Assembly: GCF_004135735.1 (NCBI RefSeq)
Contig: NZ_CP012670.1
Coordinates: 3,803,501 to 3,867,500, forward strand
Reading direction: 5' to 3'
From: Sorangium cellulosum
Lineage (GTDB): Bacteria; Myxococcota_A; Polyangia; Polyangiales; Polyangiaceae
DNA length: 64,000 nt
In this document: positions 32,513-43,687 of the stretch, piece by piece
Layout of the letters: each line of letters begins with the position of its first letter
How positions within the stretch are numbered: position 1 is the first letter of the stretch
Made by a program: the position numbers and the translations under genes
The notes under the pieces: model-generated
Databases searched by the model: none
The model's input: the letters and a program-made list of their open reading frames with translations, nothing else
What the model was told of the DNA's origin: nothing

Positions 32513-33724
32513 ATGAGAAGCGAATCGAGGCCGCCGGCGGAGCTGCGCGGGAATGCGCTCCAGCTCACGATGGCGACGGGCGCGTTCGCCGCGTGCTTCG
32601 CGGTGTTCGGCTCCGTCTCGGCGATGATGCCGATCCTGAAGCGCAGGCTCGATCTCGGGCCCGTCGAGGTCAGCCTCGCGCTGGCCATCCCCGTGCTGCT
32701 CGGGAGCCTGGGGCGCGTGCCGCTCGGGATGCTGGCCGATCGGTACGGCGGGCGCCGGGTCTTCCTGGCCGTGCTGGCCGCGTCGGCCGTCGCCGTGGGG
32801 CTGATGGGCGCGGTGGCGAGCTACGGCCAGCTCCTCGCGTGCGGGTTCGCGCTCGGCATCGCGCTGGCGAGCTTCTCGGTGGGCGTCGGCTTCGTGAGCC
32901 GCTGGTACCCGGCATCGCGCCAGGGCGCCGCGCTCGGCGTCTACGGCGCGGGCAACGTGGGGCAGTCGCTCGCGGCCTTCGGCGCGCCGCTCGTCGCGGG
33001 CGCGCTGGGCTTCCGCTGGGGCTTCTGGGCCTTCGGCCTGATCGCGCTCGGCTGGCTCGTGGCGTTCGCCGCGCTCGCCCGCGACGCGGGGCCGCCGCAG
33101 CCCGCGCGGCCGCTGCGCGACGTGCTCCGCCCGCTCGCGGACCGGCGGAGCTGGGCGCTGAGCCTGTACTACTTCCTGACGTTCGGCGGCTTCGTCGCCA
33201 TGGCGGTGTACTTGCCGACGTTCCTGACCGATCTGTTCCACCTCACCCCGCAGGACGCGGGGCTGCGCACCGCGGGCTTCGTGGTGCTCGCGACCGCGGC
33301 GCGCCCGCTCGGCGGGGTGCTCGCCGACCGCGTGGGCGGCCGCCGGATCCTGCTCGCGGTGTTCCCCGCGATCGCGGCGATGGCGGCGCTGATGGCCGTG
33401 CCGGCGATCGGCGCGTTCACCGTCGGCGCGCTCGGCATGGCGGCCGCGATCGGGCTCGGGAACGGCGCGGTCTTCAAGCTCGTCCCGGAGTACTTCCCGG
33501 CGTCGATCGGCAGCGTGACCGGCCTCGTCGGCGCCGCCGGCGGGCTCGGCGGGTTCTTCCCCCCGCTGGCGCTCGGCGTGGTGCACCAGGCGACGGGCGC
33601 GTACGCGCCCGGGTTCGCGCTGCTCGGCGCATTCGCGCTCGCGTGCCTCGCGCTGCTCTGGGCGAGCGGCCGGCCGGCGCACGCCACGGCGCAGGGAGCG
33701 ACCCGCGCGCGCGATCTCGCATGA
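32513..33724 (+). CDS. narK: NarK-type nitrate/nitrite MFS transporter
   Basis: The 403-aa product has 12 hydrophobic segments and the nitrate-family signature of the major facilitator superfamily: RVPLGMLADRYGGRRVFLAVL after helix 2, SVGVGFVSRWYPASRQGAALGVYGAGNVGQSLAAFGAPL in the TM4-5 region, and a second half with LGGVLADRVGGRRILL and GNGAVFKLVPEYFPASIGSVTGLVGAAGGLGGFFPPL. The Arg and Gly-rich motifs fit nitrate/nitrite antiporters. It is the first gene of a nitrate module. Its TGA is the first trinucleotide of the 22-bp repeat array that follows. Confidence 0.9.
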   Translation: MRSESRPPAELRGNALQLTMATGAFAACFAVFGSVSAMMPILKRRLDLGPVEVSLALAIPVLLGSLGRVPLGMLADRYGGRRVFLAVLAASAVAVGLMGAVASYGQLLACGFALGIALASFSVGVGFVSRWYPASRQGAALGVYGAGNVGQSLAAFGAPLVAGALGFRWGFWAFGLIALGWLVAFAALARDAGPPQPARPLRDVLRPLADRRSWALSLYYFLTFGGFVAMAVYLPTFLTDLFHLTPQDAGLRTAGFVVLATAARPLGGVLADRVGGRRILLAVFPAIAAMAALMAVPAIGAFTVGALGMAAAIGLGNGAVFKLVPEYFPASIGSVTGLVGAAGGLGGFFPPLALGVVHQATGAYAPGFALLGAFALACLALLWASGRPAHATAQGATRARDLA

Positions 33725-33862
33725 CCGCCTCGCATGACCACCGTGACCGCCTCGCATGACCACCGTGACCGCACCGCATGACCACCGTGACCGCCTCGCA
33801 TGACCACCGTGACCGCCTCGCAGGACCACCGTGACCGCCTCGCAGGACCACCGTGACCGCCG
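33722..33862. repeat. 22-bp tandem repeat, six units, starting at the NarK stop codon
   Basis: The unit TGACCGCCTCGCATGACCACCG occurs six times head to tail from 33722 to 33853, plus a partial seventh. Single changes (GCACCGC, CAGGACC) separate the units. The first TGA is the NarK stop. No spacer sequence separates units, so it is not CRISPR. Confidence 0.95.
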
Positions 33863-33919
33863 CGCGCGTGAGGGTTTCATTGCCCGCGTCGGTCACCCCG
33901 GAGTAAAGCTTGGGAGCCC

Positions 33920-35002
33920 ATGAATCGGCGACATGAACGCACGCGCGCGATCGCGTGGGGCCTCGCGCTCACCGCGCTGCTGGCAATCCTCATCGTGGTC
34001 GGCTCGCGCGACCTGGCGCACTTCGACGCCGCGCTCGTCGGCTACACGTTCGCGACGCTGTTCGCGACGTTCGGGATCACCTACCGCTACACGATGTGGC
34101 TCCAGCGGCCGCCGACGCGGATGTACTGGCGCCGCGGCTGGCAGGCGTTCTTCGCGCCTCGCTCCCTGCTCGCCAACCTCGCGACGCTGGCCAGGCGCGG
34201 CGTCGTCGAGGTCGCGGCCAACCGCTTCATCTTCCGGCGCGGCCTCCTGCGCGGCGCGGCGCACTGGGCCATCATGTGGGGCTGCCTCCTCGCCTCGGCG
34301 ATCACGTTCCCGCTCGTCTGGGGCTGGATCCACTTCGAGACGGTGCCCGGCGCGCTCGACACCTACCGCACCTTCGTGTTCGGCTTCGCCGCGGGCGACT
34401 TCCACGCGGGCTCGCTCCTCGCCTTCATCATCTTCCACGGCCTCGTCTGGGCCTCGGTGCTCGTGATCGTCGGCGTGATGCTCGCGTTCCGGCGCCGCAT
34501 GATCGACCGCGGCGCGGCGGCCGTGCAGCAGTTCGGCGAGGACGTGCTCCCGCTGATCCTGCTGTGCGCGGTCAGCGTGACGGGCCTGATGCTCACCGTG
34601 AGCTACACGTGGATGAAGGGCTACGCCTACTCGTTCCTGGCGATCCTCCACGCCGTCACGGTCATCTTCACGCTGCTCTGGCTGCCGTTCGGCAAGTTCT
34701 TCCACATCTTCCAGCGCCCCGCGCAGCTCGGCGTCGCCTTCTACAAGGACGCGGGCGCGCGCGGCGAGCAGGCGCGCTGCCGGCGCTGCGACGCGCCGTT
34801 CGCGCCGCTCGCCATGGTCCGCGACCTCGAGGCCGTCGAGCGCGACCTCGGCTTCAAGTACGAGCTGCGCAACGGCCGCGCCGAGCACTACCAGCAGATC
34901 TGCCCGAGGTGCCGCCGCGCGATGTTCGGCCTCGCGCAGGGCGCGCTCTGGGCCGCGCCCGCGCGGCCCGAGCCGGCGGCCGACGACACCTCCCGCACGT
35001 AA
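33920..35002 (+). CDS. Membrane redox-like subunit of the nitrate module
   Basis: The 360-aa product has about seven hydrophobic segments (TALLAILIVVGSRD; ATLFATFGITYRYTMWL; HWAIMWGCLLASAITFPLVW; LLAFIIFHGLVWASVLVIVGVMLAF; LLCAVSVTGLMLTVSYTW; SFLAILHAVTVIFTLLWLPFGKFFHIFQ). Several contain His residues in positions suited to haem b, recalling NarI/cytochrome-b subunits. After the last helix comes a cytosolic region with two CxxC pairs (CRRCDAPF, CPRCRRAMF), a likely metal site. It lies between narK and the catalytic subunit, so quinol oxidation feeding the reductase is a plausible role, by inference only. No exact family is recognised. Confidence 0.65.
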   Translation: MNRRHERTRAIAWGLALTALLAILIVVGSRDLAHFDAALVGYTFATLFATFGITYRYTMWLQRPPTRMYWRRGWQAFFAPRSLLANLATLARRGVVEVAANRFIFRRGLLRGAAHWAIMWGCLLASAITFPLVWGWIHFETVPGALDTYRTFVFGFAAGDFHAGSLLAFIIFHGLVWASVLVIVGVMLAFRRRMIDRGAAAVQQFGEDVLPLILLCAVSVTGLMLTVSYTWMKGYAYSFLAILHAVTVIFTLLWLPFGKFFHIFQRPAQLGVAFYKDAGARGEQARCRRCDAPFAPLAMVRDLEAVERDLGFKYELRNGRAEHYQQICPRCRRAMFGLAQGALWAAPARPEPAADDTSRT

Positions 35003-35013
35003 GGACCGACGCC

Positions 35014-37281
<2,268 letters not shown>

Positions 37282-37300
37282 CCGCCGAGAGGATCCAGCG

Positions 37301-37981
37301 ATGTCCGTGCCCGCGCACCTCGAGTTCTTCGTCGACGCCACCCGCTGCATCGGCTGCCAGGCGTGCGTCCAGGCGTGCAGCGAGTGCGACACGCACCGCG
37401 GCGAGTCGATGATCCACCTGGAGTACGTCCACCGCCCCGAGAGCGTGCAGACGGTGCCGGTGATCTGCATGCACTGCGAGCAGCCGACGTGCGCCGAGGT
37501 CTGCCCGGCCGACGCGATCAAGCGGACGGGCGACGGCGTCGTGCAGAGCGCGCGCAAGCCGCGGTGCATCGCCTGCGGCAACTGCGTGATGGCGTGCCCG
37601 TTCGGGGTGCCCGAGGTGTACGCCGACCGGCAGATCATGATGAAGTGCGACATGTGCTACGACCGCACGTCGGTCGGGAAGAGGCCCATGTGCGCCACGG
37701 TCTGCCCGAGCCAGGCGCTGTTCTTCGGCACGCGCGAGCAGGTGCGCGCCCTGCGCCCGCAGTCGATGCCGACGAACCGGTTCCGCTTCGGGGACCAGAC
37801 GATCACCACGCGGGTCAACGTGATGGCGCCGCGGGCCGACGCGCCGCCGGCGCACATCGACGTGACGGCGGCGATGGACGAGCGCGCCCGCCCCCGCATG
37901 GTGAAGATGCGCGTGCTCCAGGACGATGGCGTCGCCGGGGTGCCGGGCGACGTCGACCCGTTTGCCGAGGTGGAGGTCTAG
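37301..37981 (+). CDS. 4Fe-4S ferredoxin-type electron-transfer subunit
   Basis: The 226-aa product has four Cys clusters of the type found in electron-transfer subunits of the molybdopterin oxidoreductase family (DmsB/NrfC/PhsB-like): CIGCQACVQACSECD (from about 16), CMHCEQPTCAEVCP, CIACGNCVMACPFGVP and CDMCYDRTSVGKRPMCATVCP. They fit four [4Fe-4S] clusters. There is no signal peptide. It sits 19 bp downstream of the catalytic gene, with GAGAGGA upstream of its start. It probably passes electrons between the Rieske/membrane components and the reductase. Confidence 0.92.
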   Translation: MSVPAHLEFFVDATRCIGCQACVQACSECDTHRGESMIHLEYVHRPESVQTVPVICMHCEQPTCAEVCPADAIKRTGDGVVQSARKPRCIACGNCVMACPFGVPEVYADRQIMMKCDMCYDRTSVGKRPMCATVCPSQALFFGTREQVRALRPQSMPTNRFRFGDQTITTRVNVMAPRADAPPAHIDVTAAMDERARPRMVKMRVLQDDGVAGVPGDVDPFAEVEV

Positions 37982-37983
37982 CC

Positions 37984-38640
37984 GTGGCCCACGACCCGCA
38001 GCGACGTTTTGAAGACGATCTCGCGCTCGATCCGCGGCTCGACACGCCGGGGCGCGAGGGCCTGACGGGGACCGCGCCCGCGAGCGCGTACGCGCCGGCG
38101 GCCGAGCCGGACGACGTGACGGTCCCGCCGGACGGGGCGCCGCTCGAGCAGCAGCCGCAGTGGCGCAAGGATTTCCCGATCGACTGGCCGGCCGACCAGC
38201 TCGTGGCGCGCCGGGATTTCGCCAAGTTCCTGGTCCTGACGAGCGGCGCGTTCACCGCGGGCCAGGGGTGGATCGCCGCGCAGGATCTCGCGCGGCGCGG
38301 GCGCGCTGCCCACCCGCGCGCGCGCATCGCGGCGCTGTCCGAGGTCGCGGCCGGTTCGGCGCGGATGTTCAACTACCCCGGCGAGCACGACCCCTGCTTG
38401 CTGATCCGCACCCCCGAGGGCGAGCTCCTGGCCTACAGCCAGGCGTGCACGCACCTCGCGTGCGCCGTCGTCCCGCGGATCGAGGAGGGGGTGCTCCTCT
38501 GCCCCTGCCACGCGGGCTACTTCGACCTGCGCACGGGGCGGAACATCGCCGGCCCGCCGCCGCGGCCGCTGCCGAAGATCGAGCTCGAGGTCGTGGACGG
38601 CGAGGTCTACGCCGTCGGCGTCGAGAAGAGGACGGTGTAG
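37984..38640 (+). CDS. Rieske 2Fe-2S protein with internal Tat-like membrane anchor
   Basis: The 218-aa product (GTG start two bases after the preceding stop) has the Rieske ligand pairs CTHLAC near residue 155 and CPCHAGYF near 173, which bind a [2Fe-2S] cluster with two Cys and two His. Before this, around 74-95, lies ARRDFAKFLVLTSGAFTAG, a twin-arginine-like motif and hydrophobic stretch, which could place the Rieske domain outside the membrane after a 70-residue cytosolic segment. Rieske subunits normally belong to cytochrome bc complexes or ring-hydroxylating oxygenases; here it is encoded in a nitrate module. Confidence 0.88.
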   Translation: MAHDPQRRFEDDLALDPRLDTPGREGLTGTAPASAYAPAAEPDDVTVPPDGAPLEQQPQWRKDFPIDWPADQLVARRDFAKFLVLTSGAFTAGQGWIAAQDLARRGRAAHPRARIAALSEVAAGSARMFNYPGEHDPCLLIRTPEGELLAYSQACTHLACAVVPRIEEGVLLCPCHAGYFDLRTGRNIAGPPPRPLPKIELEVVDGEVYAVGVEKRTV

Positions 38641-38642
38641 CC

Positions 38643-38855
38643 ATGAGCGTCGAGCGCCGGTGGACGCGTCAGCAGCGCGGCCCGATCGTGTACGGGATCC
38701 TGTGTTTCGTGATCATCCTCGTGGTGCTGCAGCTCTGGCTGCTCACCGCGACGATGAACGCATGGCTCGGCGGGGACGACTCGGTCGTGTGGCCGGGGCT
38801 CGCGGCGAGCGCGGGGTGTCTGCTGCTCAACCTCGGCCTGCTGCGGTACCTGTAA
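38643..38855 (+). CDS. Small two-helix membrane protein (DUF6755-like)
   Basis: The 70-aa product has two hydrophobic segments (VYGILCFVIILVVLQLWLLTATM and VVWPGLAASAGCLLLNLGLLRYL) separated by a short loop, and a basic N-terminus RRWTRQQRG. It starts two bases after the Rieske stop, so it is likely translated from the same mRNA. Such a tiny last gene is seen in similar Rieske/molybdoenzyme clusters, probably as an assembly or structural subunit; this is inference. The family name is recalled and uncertain. Confidence 0.7.
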   Translation: MSVERRWTRQQRGPIVYGILCFVIILVVLQLWLLTATMNAWLGGDDSVVWPGLAASAGCLLLNLGLLRYL

Positions 38856-38929
38856 AACAGGATGATTCGCATCACCGTAGTGTGCCTTTTAAGCGCTATG
38901 TGCTCGTGAGCTTGTTCGTCCTCTGAAAT

Positions 38930-39922
38930 TCATCCTACGCGGTGGAGTACGTCGAGCACCCGATCGACGTGGATTCCTTCGTTGCGGAAGAAGCGCTCCC
39001 TTGATCCTGGTTCGACGAGCCATCCCCCGCTGTGATGCAGCGCGACCAGCTGCCAGTCCTTGTTGAAGACCGGCGAACCGGATGAGCCCGGCAGGGTATC
39101 GGTCAGGTACTGCACGCGACCGTCGCCCACGTAAGCGACCAGGTTGTGAAAGAACGAGAGCTGTTTCTGCTCACCGCCCGGGTGCTGGATGACGTTGACC
39201 CGATCGCCGATCTGAACCCGAGCCGGTTGAAGCGCGATCGTTCCCCACCGTGTGGAGGGCTCGCCTGCGACCTTGACGATCGTGCAGTCGTCATCGCTGG
39301 AGGTGGCGAAGAAGGTGCCGGGGTCGAAGCGCAGCTCCTCTGGATCCGCGTCGCGCCCGTCGACCGTTCTTTGATAGTTGAACTGAACGGTCGCGCCCGC
39401 CGCGGCTCCCCGGTCCGGTAGGACATGATGATTCGTGACCAGGAGCTCGCCTGGGACGAGAAACCCGGTGCCGAGCGAGCCGTCCGCGACCTGAACGCGC
39501 GCGACCGCCCGCTCGCGGAGCGTGCCGATCTGGAGGAAGCTCACGGGAACGAGCGAGCTCTGGGCGCCGAGGATCTTCTCCAGCGCCTGGCCGCCGCTGC
39601 CCCGCCACGGGAGCGCGGTGATGCTCGGCCCCTCGGCGTAGCGCACCGGGGCCCCGTCGCGCAGGCGCCTGAGCACCTCGTCCTGTGGGTAGTCCTCGAT
39701 GGCGCGGTCGAGCACCGCGCGTACCCACCGTCCGCCCCGCTTCTGGGCCTCGTCGAGGACGCTGTACCATGTGAGATCCGCGCGGTTGTGGAAGGCGATC
39801 CGGGTCGCGTCGAGCCCGATGTCGGAGAGGAAGCGCCGCACCTCGGCGTCGGATGGGTATTTCCACGAAAGGGCCTCTCGCAAAGTACGTATCGCGTCAC
39901 GGGGGAGATCGTGGTTCGTCAT
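38930..39922 (-). CDS. Trypsin-like serine protease with N-terminal EAD1-like domain
   Basis: The 330-aa product starts MTNHDLPRDAIRTLREALSW (ATG at 39920-39922). Residues about 8-88 form a helical domain (YPSDAEVRRFLSDIGLDATRIAFHNRADLTWYSVLDEA; VLDRAIEDYPQDEVLRRL) that matches the effector-associated domain 1 pattern. The same pattern ends the STAND protein upstream. From about 120 on lies a trypsin-fold peptidase with His in LLVTNHHVL (about 164), Asp in SDDDCTIVKV (about 210) and Ser in LPGSSGSPVFN (about 277). No signal peptide is present, so it is cytosolic, unlike DegP-type proteases. It is last in the array, 64 bp from the STAND gene. It is probably the effector activated by the STAND partner. 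Confidence 0.9.
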   Translation of the reverse strand: MTNHDLPRDAIRTLREALSWKYPSDAEVRRFLSDIGLDATRIAFHNRADLTWYSVLDEAQKRGGRWVRAVLDRAIEDYPQDEVLRRLRDGAPVRYAEGPSITALPWRGSGGQALEKILGAQSSLVPVSFLQIGTLRERAVARVQVADGSLGTGFLVPGELLVTNHHVLPDRGAAAGATVQFNYQRTVDGRDADPEELRFDPGTFFATSSDDDCTIVKVAGEPSTRWGTIALQPARVQIGDRVNVIQHPGGEQKQLSFFHNLVAYVGDGRVQYLTDTLPGSSGSPVFNKDWQLVALHHSGGWLVEPGSRERFFRNEGIHVDRVLDVLHRVG

Positions 39923-39986
39923 GGTCCTCGTCCTTCGTCGGTCCACACCGTCATGCCCGTCGCGTTCATGCCGGAACGCGCGTTTC

Positions 39987-42900
39987 TCAGCGATCGAGCT
40001 TCTGCGCGAGCTCCAGGAGGACGTCGTCATCGGGGTATTCTCTGAGCGCGCAGCGCACGAGACCTGCGAGACGGTGTCGCTTCCTCGCCTCCTCGACGAT
40101 GGCGTGCCAGATGTCGAGGATGCTCCCGACGATCGTGACACCCCGCAGGGGGACGTCGGCGTCCTTCACGACGCGCCGCGCGGCGTGCTCGGTGTCGTAG
40201 AGGCCGGTCAGCGTGTCTCGCAGGCGGAAGATATCGTCTCTGGAGAGAGCAGGTCCTCGCCTGGTGCTCTCCCGTGCGAGGGGCGCGGTCGTGTGCAACC
40301 CGTCGGCGATCATCCAGAGATTCCCTTCCTCGTCTCCGGCGCAAAACAGCCCGGATGCCGCCGCGATGCATCGAAACCACGATGTCCCGACCAGCGTGCC
40401 GAGGGGCCGCCCGGTCTTCAGGCAGAAGGCCCGCACCGTCTCATCCTCGGACGCCGTGATCACGCGCGCGCCGTCCGGCGAGACCGCGCAGCCGAAGACG
40501 CGCCGCGTGTGGTCGGGGATCCCGCGGAGATAGCGCCAGCTCGGCAGCTCGCGCACCTCGATCAGGCCGTCGGCGCGGGCGAGCACCACGCGCCCGCCGT
40601 CAGGCGTCATCGCTCCGGCGAGGAGCCCGCCCGTGAGGCGGATCGACGAGGGGGCGCGGGAGGCGTCGCCGAGGTGCCACAGCTTCACCGTGCCGTCTCG
40701 AGAGAACGACAGCAGCCGCGTCCCGTCCGGCGTCAGCGCGATGCCGTCGATCGGGCCGTCGTGCGCGCCGAGCTGCGAAGGCTGATCGAGCGTGGACCCG
40801 GATCGGAGCCACAGCGCGCCGTCGTGTGAGGCGGTGATCATCCGCCCATCGGGGAGGAACGCGCAGCCGCTCACGAGCTTCTGGTGCGCCTTGGTCGTCT
40901 CCACACGAACCTCGGAGCGGCCGAGATCCAGCTGGAACAGCAGCACGCCGCCGTCCCGCGCGCCGGCGAGCACGCGCCGCCCATCCGGAGAGACCGCGCA
41001 GGCCGTCACCAGATCGGCGTGCCCGGCCAGGGTGGCGCGGCACCCGCCGGTCGCGGTGTCCCAGAGCTTGAGGAGCCGGTCCTCCGACGCCGAGACCGCG
41101 AGGCGTCCGTCGAGGGTCATCGCGGCCGCGGTGACCGGCGCTGCATGCCCGTCCTGGGCCATGAGGCTCTCTGGGCCTCCGAGCTCCCACAACCTGGCCG
41201 AGCGGTCGTGCGACGCGGACACCATGCGGCGGCCGTCCGACGTCGCGGCGCACGCGGAGACCGCGTTTGCGTGCGCCGCGAGGCGCAGGATGCGGCGCTC
41301 GGCGGCGAGATCCCAGACGGCGATCGCGCCGTCCGCCATCCCGCAGAGCAGGTGGCTGCCCCACGGCAGGATCGCGAGCGCGTCCACGCGACCCTGGCAC
41401 GCGCCGACGCGCTGGACGCAGCGGCCGGTGGCGAGATCCCAGCGCGAGAGCGTGCCGTCCCCACTCGCGGCGAGCACTTGCTCGCCGCCCGGCATGAGGG
41501 CGAGCGCGGTGATCCACCCCTGCTCCGTGGCCTGCTGCGAGGGCGCGCGCCCCTCGCTCACCGGGGAGAGCTCCTGCAGGAACGCGCCTGATGCGAGGTC
41601 CCAGACGAGCACCCGCGCGTCCCGCGAGCCGGAGACGAGCTGCCCTGCGGGGGTCGTGATGCACGCCGTCACGTAGTCACCGTGCCGTTCCAGCCTGTGG
41701 ACGACCTGGAGCGAGCTCCTGTCCCAGAGCGTGAGAGCCCCGTTATCCGAGCCGACCACGAGCGTCCGGCCGTCGTGGCTGACCGCGCAGGCGGTCGCCC
41801 AGCGCCCCTGGTTGGTGAGCTCGCGGACGCAGTGACCCGTGGTGAGGTCCCAGAGCCGCGCTGTCATGTCGATGGACGTCGACAGGGCGAGCCTGCCGTC
41901 GGGCGTGAACGCGCAGCCCGTGAGCTCGTCGCTGTGCCCTTGCATCGTCGCGAGCACCTCGCCCGAGACGAGCCTCCAGTAGCGCAGCGTGCGATCGGCC
42001 GAGGCCGACAGGGCGCTGCGTCCGTCCGGGCTCACGACGCACGCGACGATCGCCTTGGTCGGCTCGGAGAACGTGCGCAGCGGCGTCGGTCCGAGGCGCA
42101 CCCCGTGCAGCAGGCGCAGCGGGGGCAAGTTCCCCTCGAAGTGAAGCATCCGCGCGATCTCTTCGGGCGGCCACCCCGCGCAGCGCAGGCGGTTGTAGAG
42201 CAGCGAGGGGAGCAGTCCCTGCTCGCGGTACGCAGAGAGCCGGCTCGCCTCCGCGCGCACCGCGGCGAGCACGGCCGTGAGATCGAAGGTCGCGCTGCCT
42301 TCCGAGGCGCCGATCACGGCCTCCAGGTCCCGCTCGATGGCGTTGACGTCCAGCTCGCGGCACTTCGCGTCCAGATAGCTGATGTCCACGCACAGGCGTT
42401 GCGCGCCGGCCACGTCGCGCGCTTCGATCCGGTGCATCACCGCGTGACGGAGGGCGTAGCGCCGCCCGGACGGATCCCCCTCGTCGGGCGGCCACGCTGC
42501 CAGCGCGCCGACCAAGTGCCGGTGGTGGTCACGGATCACGCGTGCTCCCAGTTCATCGACGAAGACCTCGCGCACGCGCTCGTGACGGAGCCGGTAGCCG
42601 AAGTGGCCGTCGTGCCAGAGCGCCGGCTCCTTGCGCAACAGGTGGAACGTGGCGCGCAGGAACTCGTCGATCTCGGCGGTCGTCGGATCGCCGCTGAGCA
42701 GCTCGCCGAAGACGTGCGGCGGGAGCGCCTCGCGCGCGGCGCATGCGAGGCCGAGGCCCTTGAGGATGAGCGCGCGTCGCGCGTTACCCAGTGCGCGGAG
42801 CTCATCGAAGATCTGGCGCAAGAAGGGGAATAGCCCCTGCGAGATGCGCGCCGCCGTGCGCCGCGCCGGCGGCTGGCCGGCGAGCCAGTCGCATATCCCG

Positions 42901-43625
42901 CTCGCGTACAGCATATTCCCTTGCGCGCAATCCACGATCCGGTCGATGAGCGCAGCGTCGAGCGGCGGGGTGAGAGATCGCGCGCGCTGCTCGCAGATCG
43001 CTCGGCACGCCGCCTTGTTGGAGGTGGCCCACTCGTCATCATCGAGGTCGAGCGTGCGCGCGCGCTCGAGGCCGCCCATCCAGTTGTCCCGGCGGTACAT
43101 CGGCCGTGAGGCGCAGAGGACCACGACGCCCTTCGGCGGCACGCGCGGCAAGTAGCGCGGCAAGAGGCTCTTCCCGGTGCGGTCCTTCGCCGCCTCGTCG
43201 AGCCCGTCGATCACGAGGACGAGCCTGTCCCCTTGCGGCACGAGCCGGCGCTTCGAGAGGCGCCACAGCAGCTCGCCGAGCCGGGTCTCGATCGGCTGAT
43301 CAAGGCTCGCCTGCTCCGCGTGGATCCGCTCGATCTGCGCGCAGAGGCTGTGCACCACCGCGTCGGGCCGATCCCAGCCGTCGCGATCGCGCCGTATGAA
43401 ATGGTGCGGTGTCTGCGGGGGCAACAGCTCCAGCAGGCGATTGATGATGGCGCTCTTGCCGGCGCCGGGGCTCCCCAGGAAGAGCACCCACCCGCCGATC
43501 GGCGCGCGGTCCTCGATCAACGAGAGGAGCCTCTCGACCACGTTGTCGCGCCCGAGCAGCTCGCCGTGCCTGGATCGTTCTTCATCGAAATCGTTGATCG
43601 CGCCGCTCACTGTCTCACTCCTCAC
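39987..43625 (-). CDS. STAND NTPase (NACHT-like) with about 14 WD40 repeats and C-terminal EAD1-like domain
   Basis: The 1212-aa product has an N-terminal STAND ATPase: Walker A GSPGAGKSAIINRLLELL near residue 54 and Walker B LVLVIDGLDEAA near 135-146. A winged-helix/helical arm domain follows (to about 510). About 14 WD40 repeats come next (about 525-1100), for example SPDGRSALSASADRTLRYW and TPDGRLALSTSIDMTARLWDL, enough for two seven-bladed propellers. The last 85 residues (YDTEHAARRVVKDADVPLRG ... ALREYPDDDVLLELAQKL) repeat the EAD1-like pattern of the protease gene. STAND proteins of this build sense ligands with the propeller and oligomerise on NTP binding. The start is GTG at 43623-43625; GTG 43608-43610 is an alternative. 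Confidence 0.92.
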   Translation of the reverse strand: MRSETVSGAINDFDEERSRHGELLGRDNVVERLLSLIEDRAPIGGWVLFLGSPGAGKSAIINRLLELLPPQTPHHFIRRDRDGWDRPDAVVHSLCAQIERIHAEQASLDQPIETRLGELLWRLSKRRLVPQGDRLVLVIDGLDEAAKDRTGKSLLPRYLPRVPPKGVVVLCASRPMYRRDNWMGGLERARTLDLDDDEWATSNKAACRAICEQRARSLTPPLDAALIDRIVDCAQGNMLYASGICDWLAGQPPARRTAARISQGLFPFLRQIFDELRALGNARRALILKGLGLACAAREALPPHVFGELLSGDPTTAEIDEFLRATFHLLRKEPALWHDGHFGYRLRHERVREVFVDELGARVIRDHHRHLVGALAAWPPDEGDPSGRRYALRHAVMHRIEARDVAGAQRLCVDISYLDAKCRELDVNAIERDLEAVIGASEGSATFDLTAVLAAVRAEASRLSAYREQGLLPSLLYNRLRCAGWPPEEIARMLHFEGNLPPLRLLHGVRLGPTPLRTFSEPTKAIVACVVSPDGRSALSASADRTLRYWRLVSGEVLATMQGHSDELTGCAFTPDGRLALSTSIDMTARLWDLTTGHCVRELTNQGRWATACAVSHDGRTLVVGSDNGALTLWDRSSLQVVHRLERHGDYVTACITTPAGQLVSGSRDARVLVWDLASGAFLQELSPVSEGRAPSQQATEQGWITALALMPGGEQVLAASGDGTLSRWDLATGRCVQRVGACQGRVDALAILPWGSHLLCGMADGAIAVWDLAAERRILRLAAHANAVSACAATSDGRRMVSASHDRSARLWELGGPESLMAQDGHAAPVTAAAMTLDGRLAVSASEDRLLKLWDTATGGCRATLAGHADLVTACAVSPDGRRVLAGARDGGVLLFQLDLGRSEVRVETTKAHQKLVSGCAFLPDGRMITASHDGALWLRSGSTLDQPSQLGAHDGPIDGIALTPDGTRLLSFSRDGTVKLWHLGDASRAPSSIRLTGGLLAGAMTPDGGRVVLARADGLIEVRELPSWRYLRGIPDHTRRVFGCAVSPDGARVITASEDETVRAFCLKTGRPLGTLVGTSWFRCIAAASGLFCAGDEEGNLWMIADGLHTTAPLARESTRRGPALSRDDIFRLRDTLTGLYDTEHAARRVVKDADVPLRGVTIVGSILDIWHAIVEEARKRHRLAGLVRCALREYPDDDVLLELAQKLDR

Positions 43626-43687
43626 GCCGATGGGGCCAATGGATGCGAACGATAGAAACCGTGCACCTCGCGCTCGACCGCGAACGC

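Noticed and set aside
33722..33862. CRISPR array or gene
   Set aside because: The 22-bp units abut without spacers, and the first includes the narK stop.
38930..39922. DegP/HtrA periplasmic protease
   Set aside because: There is no signal peptide and no PDZ domain, and the N-terminus is an EAD1-like domain.
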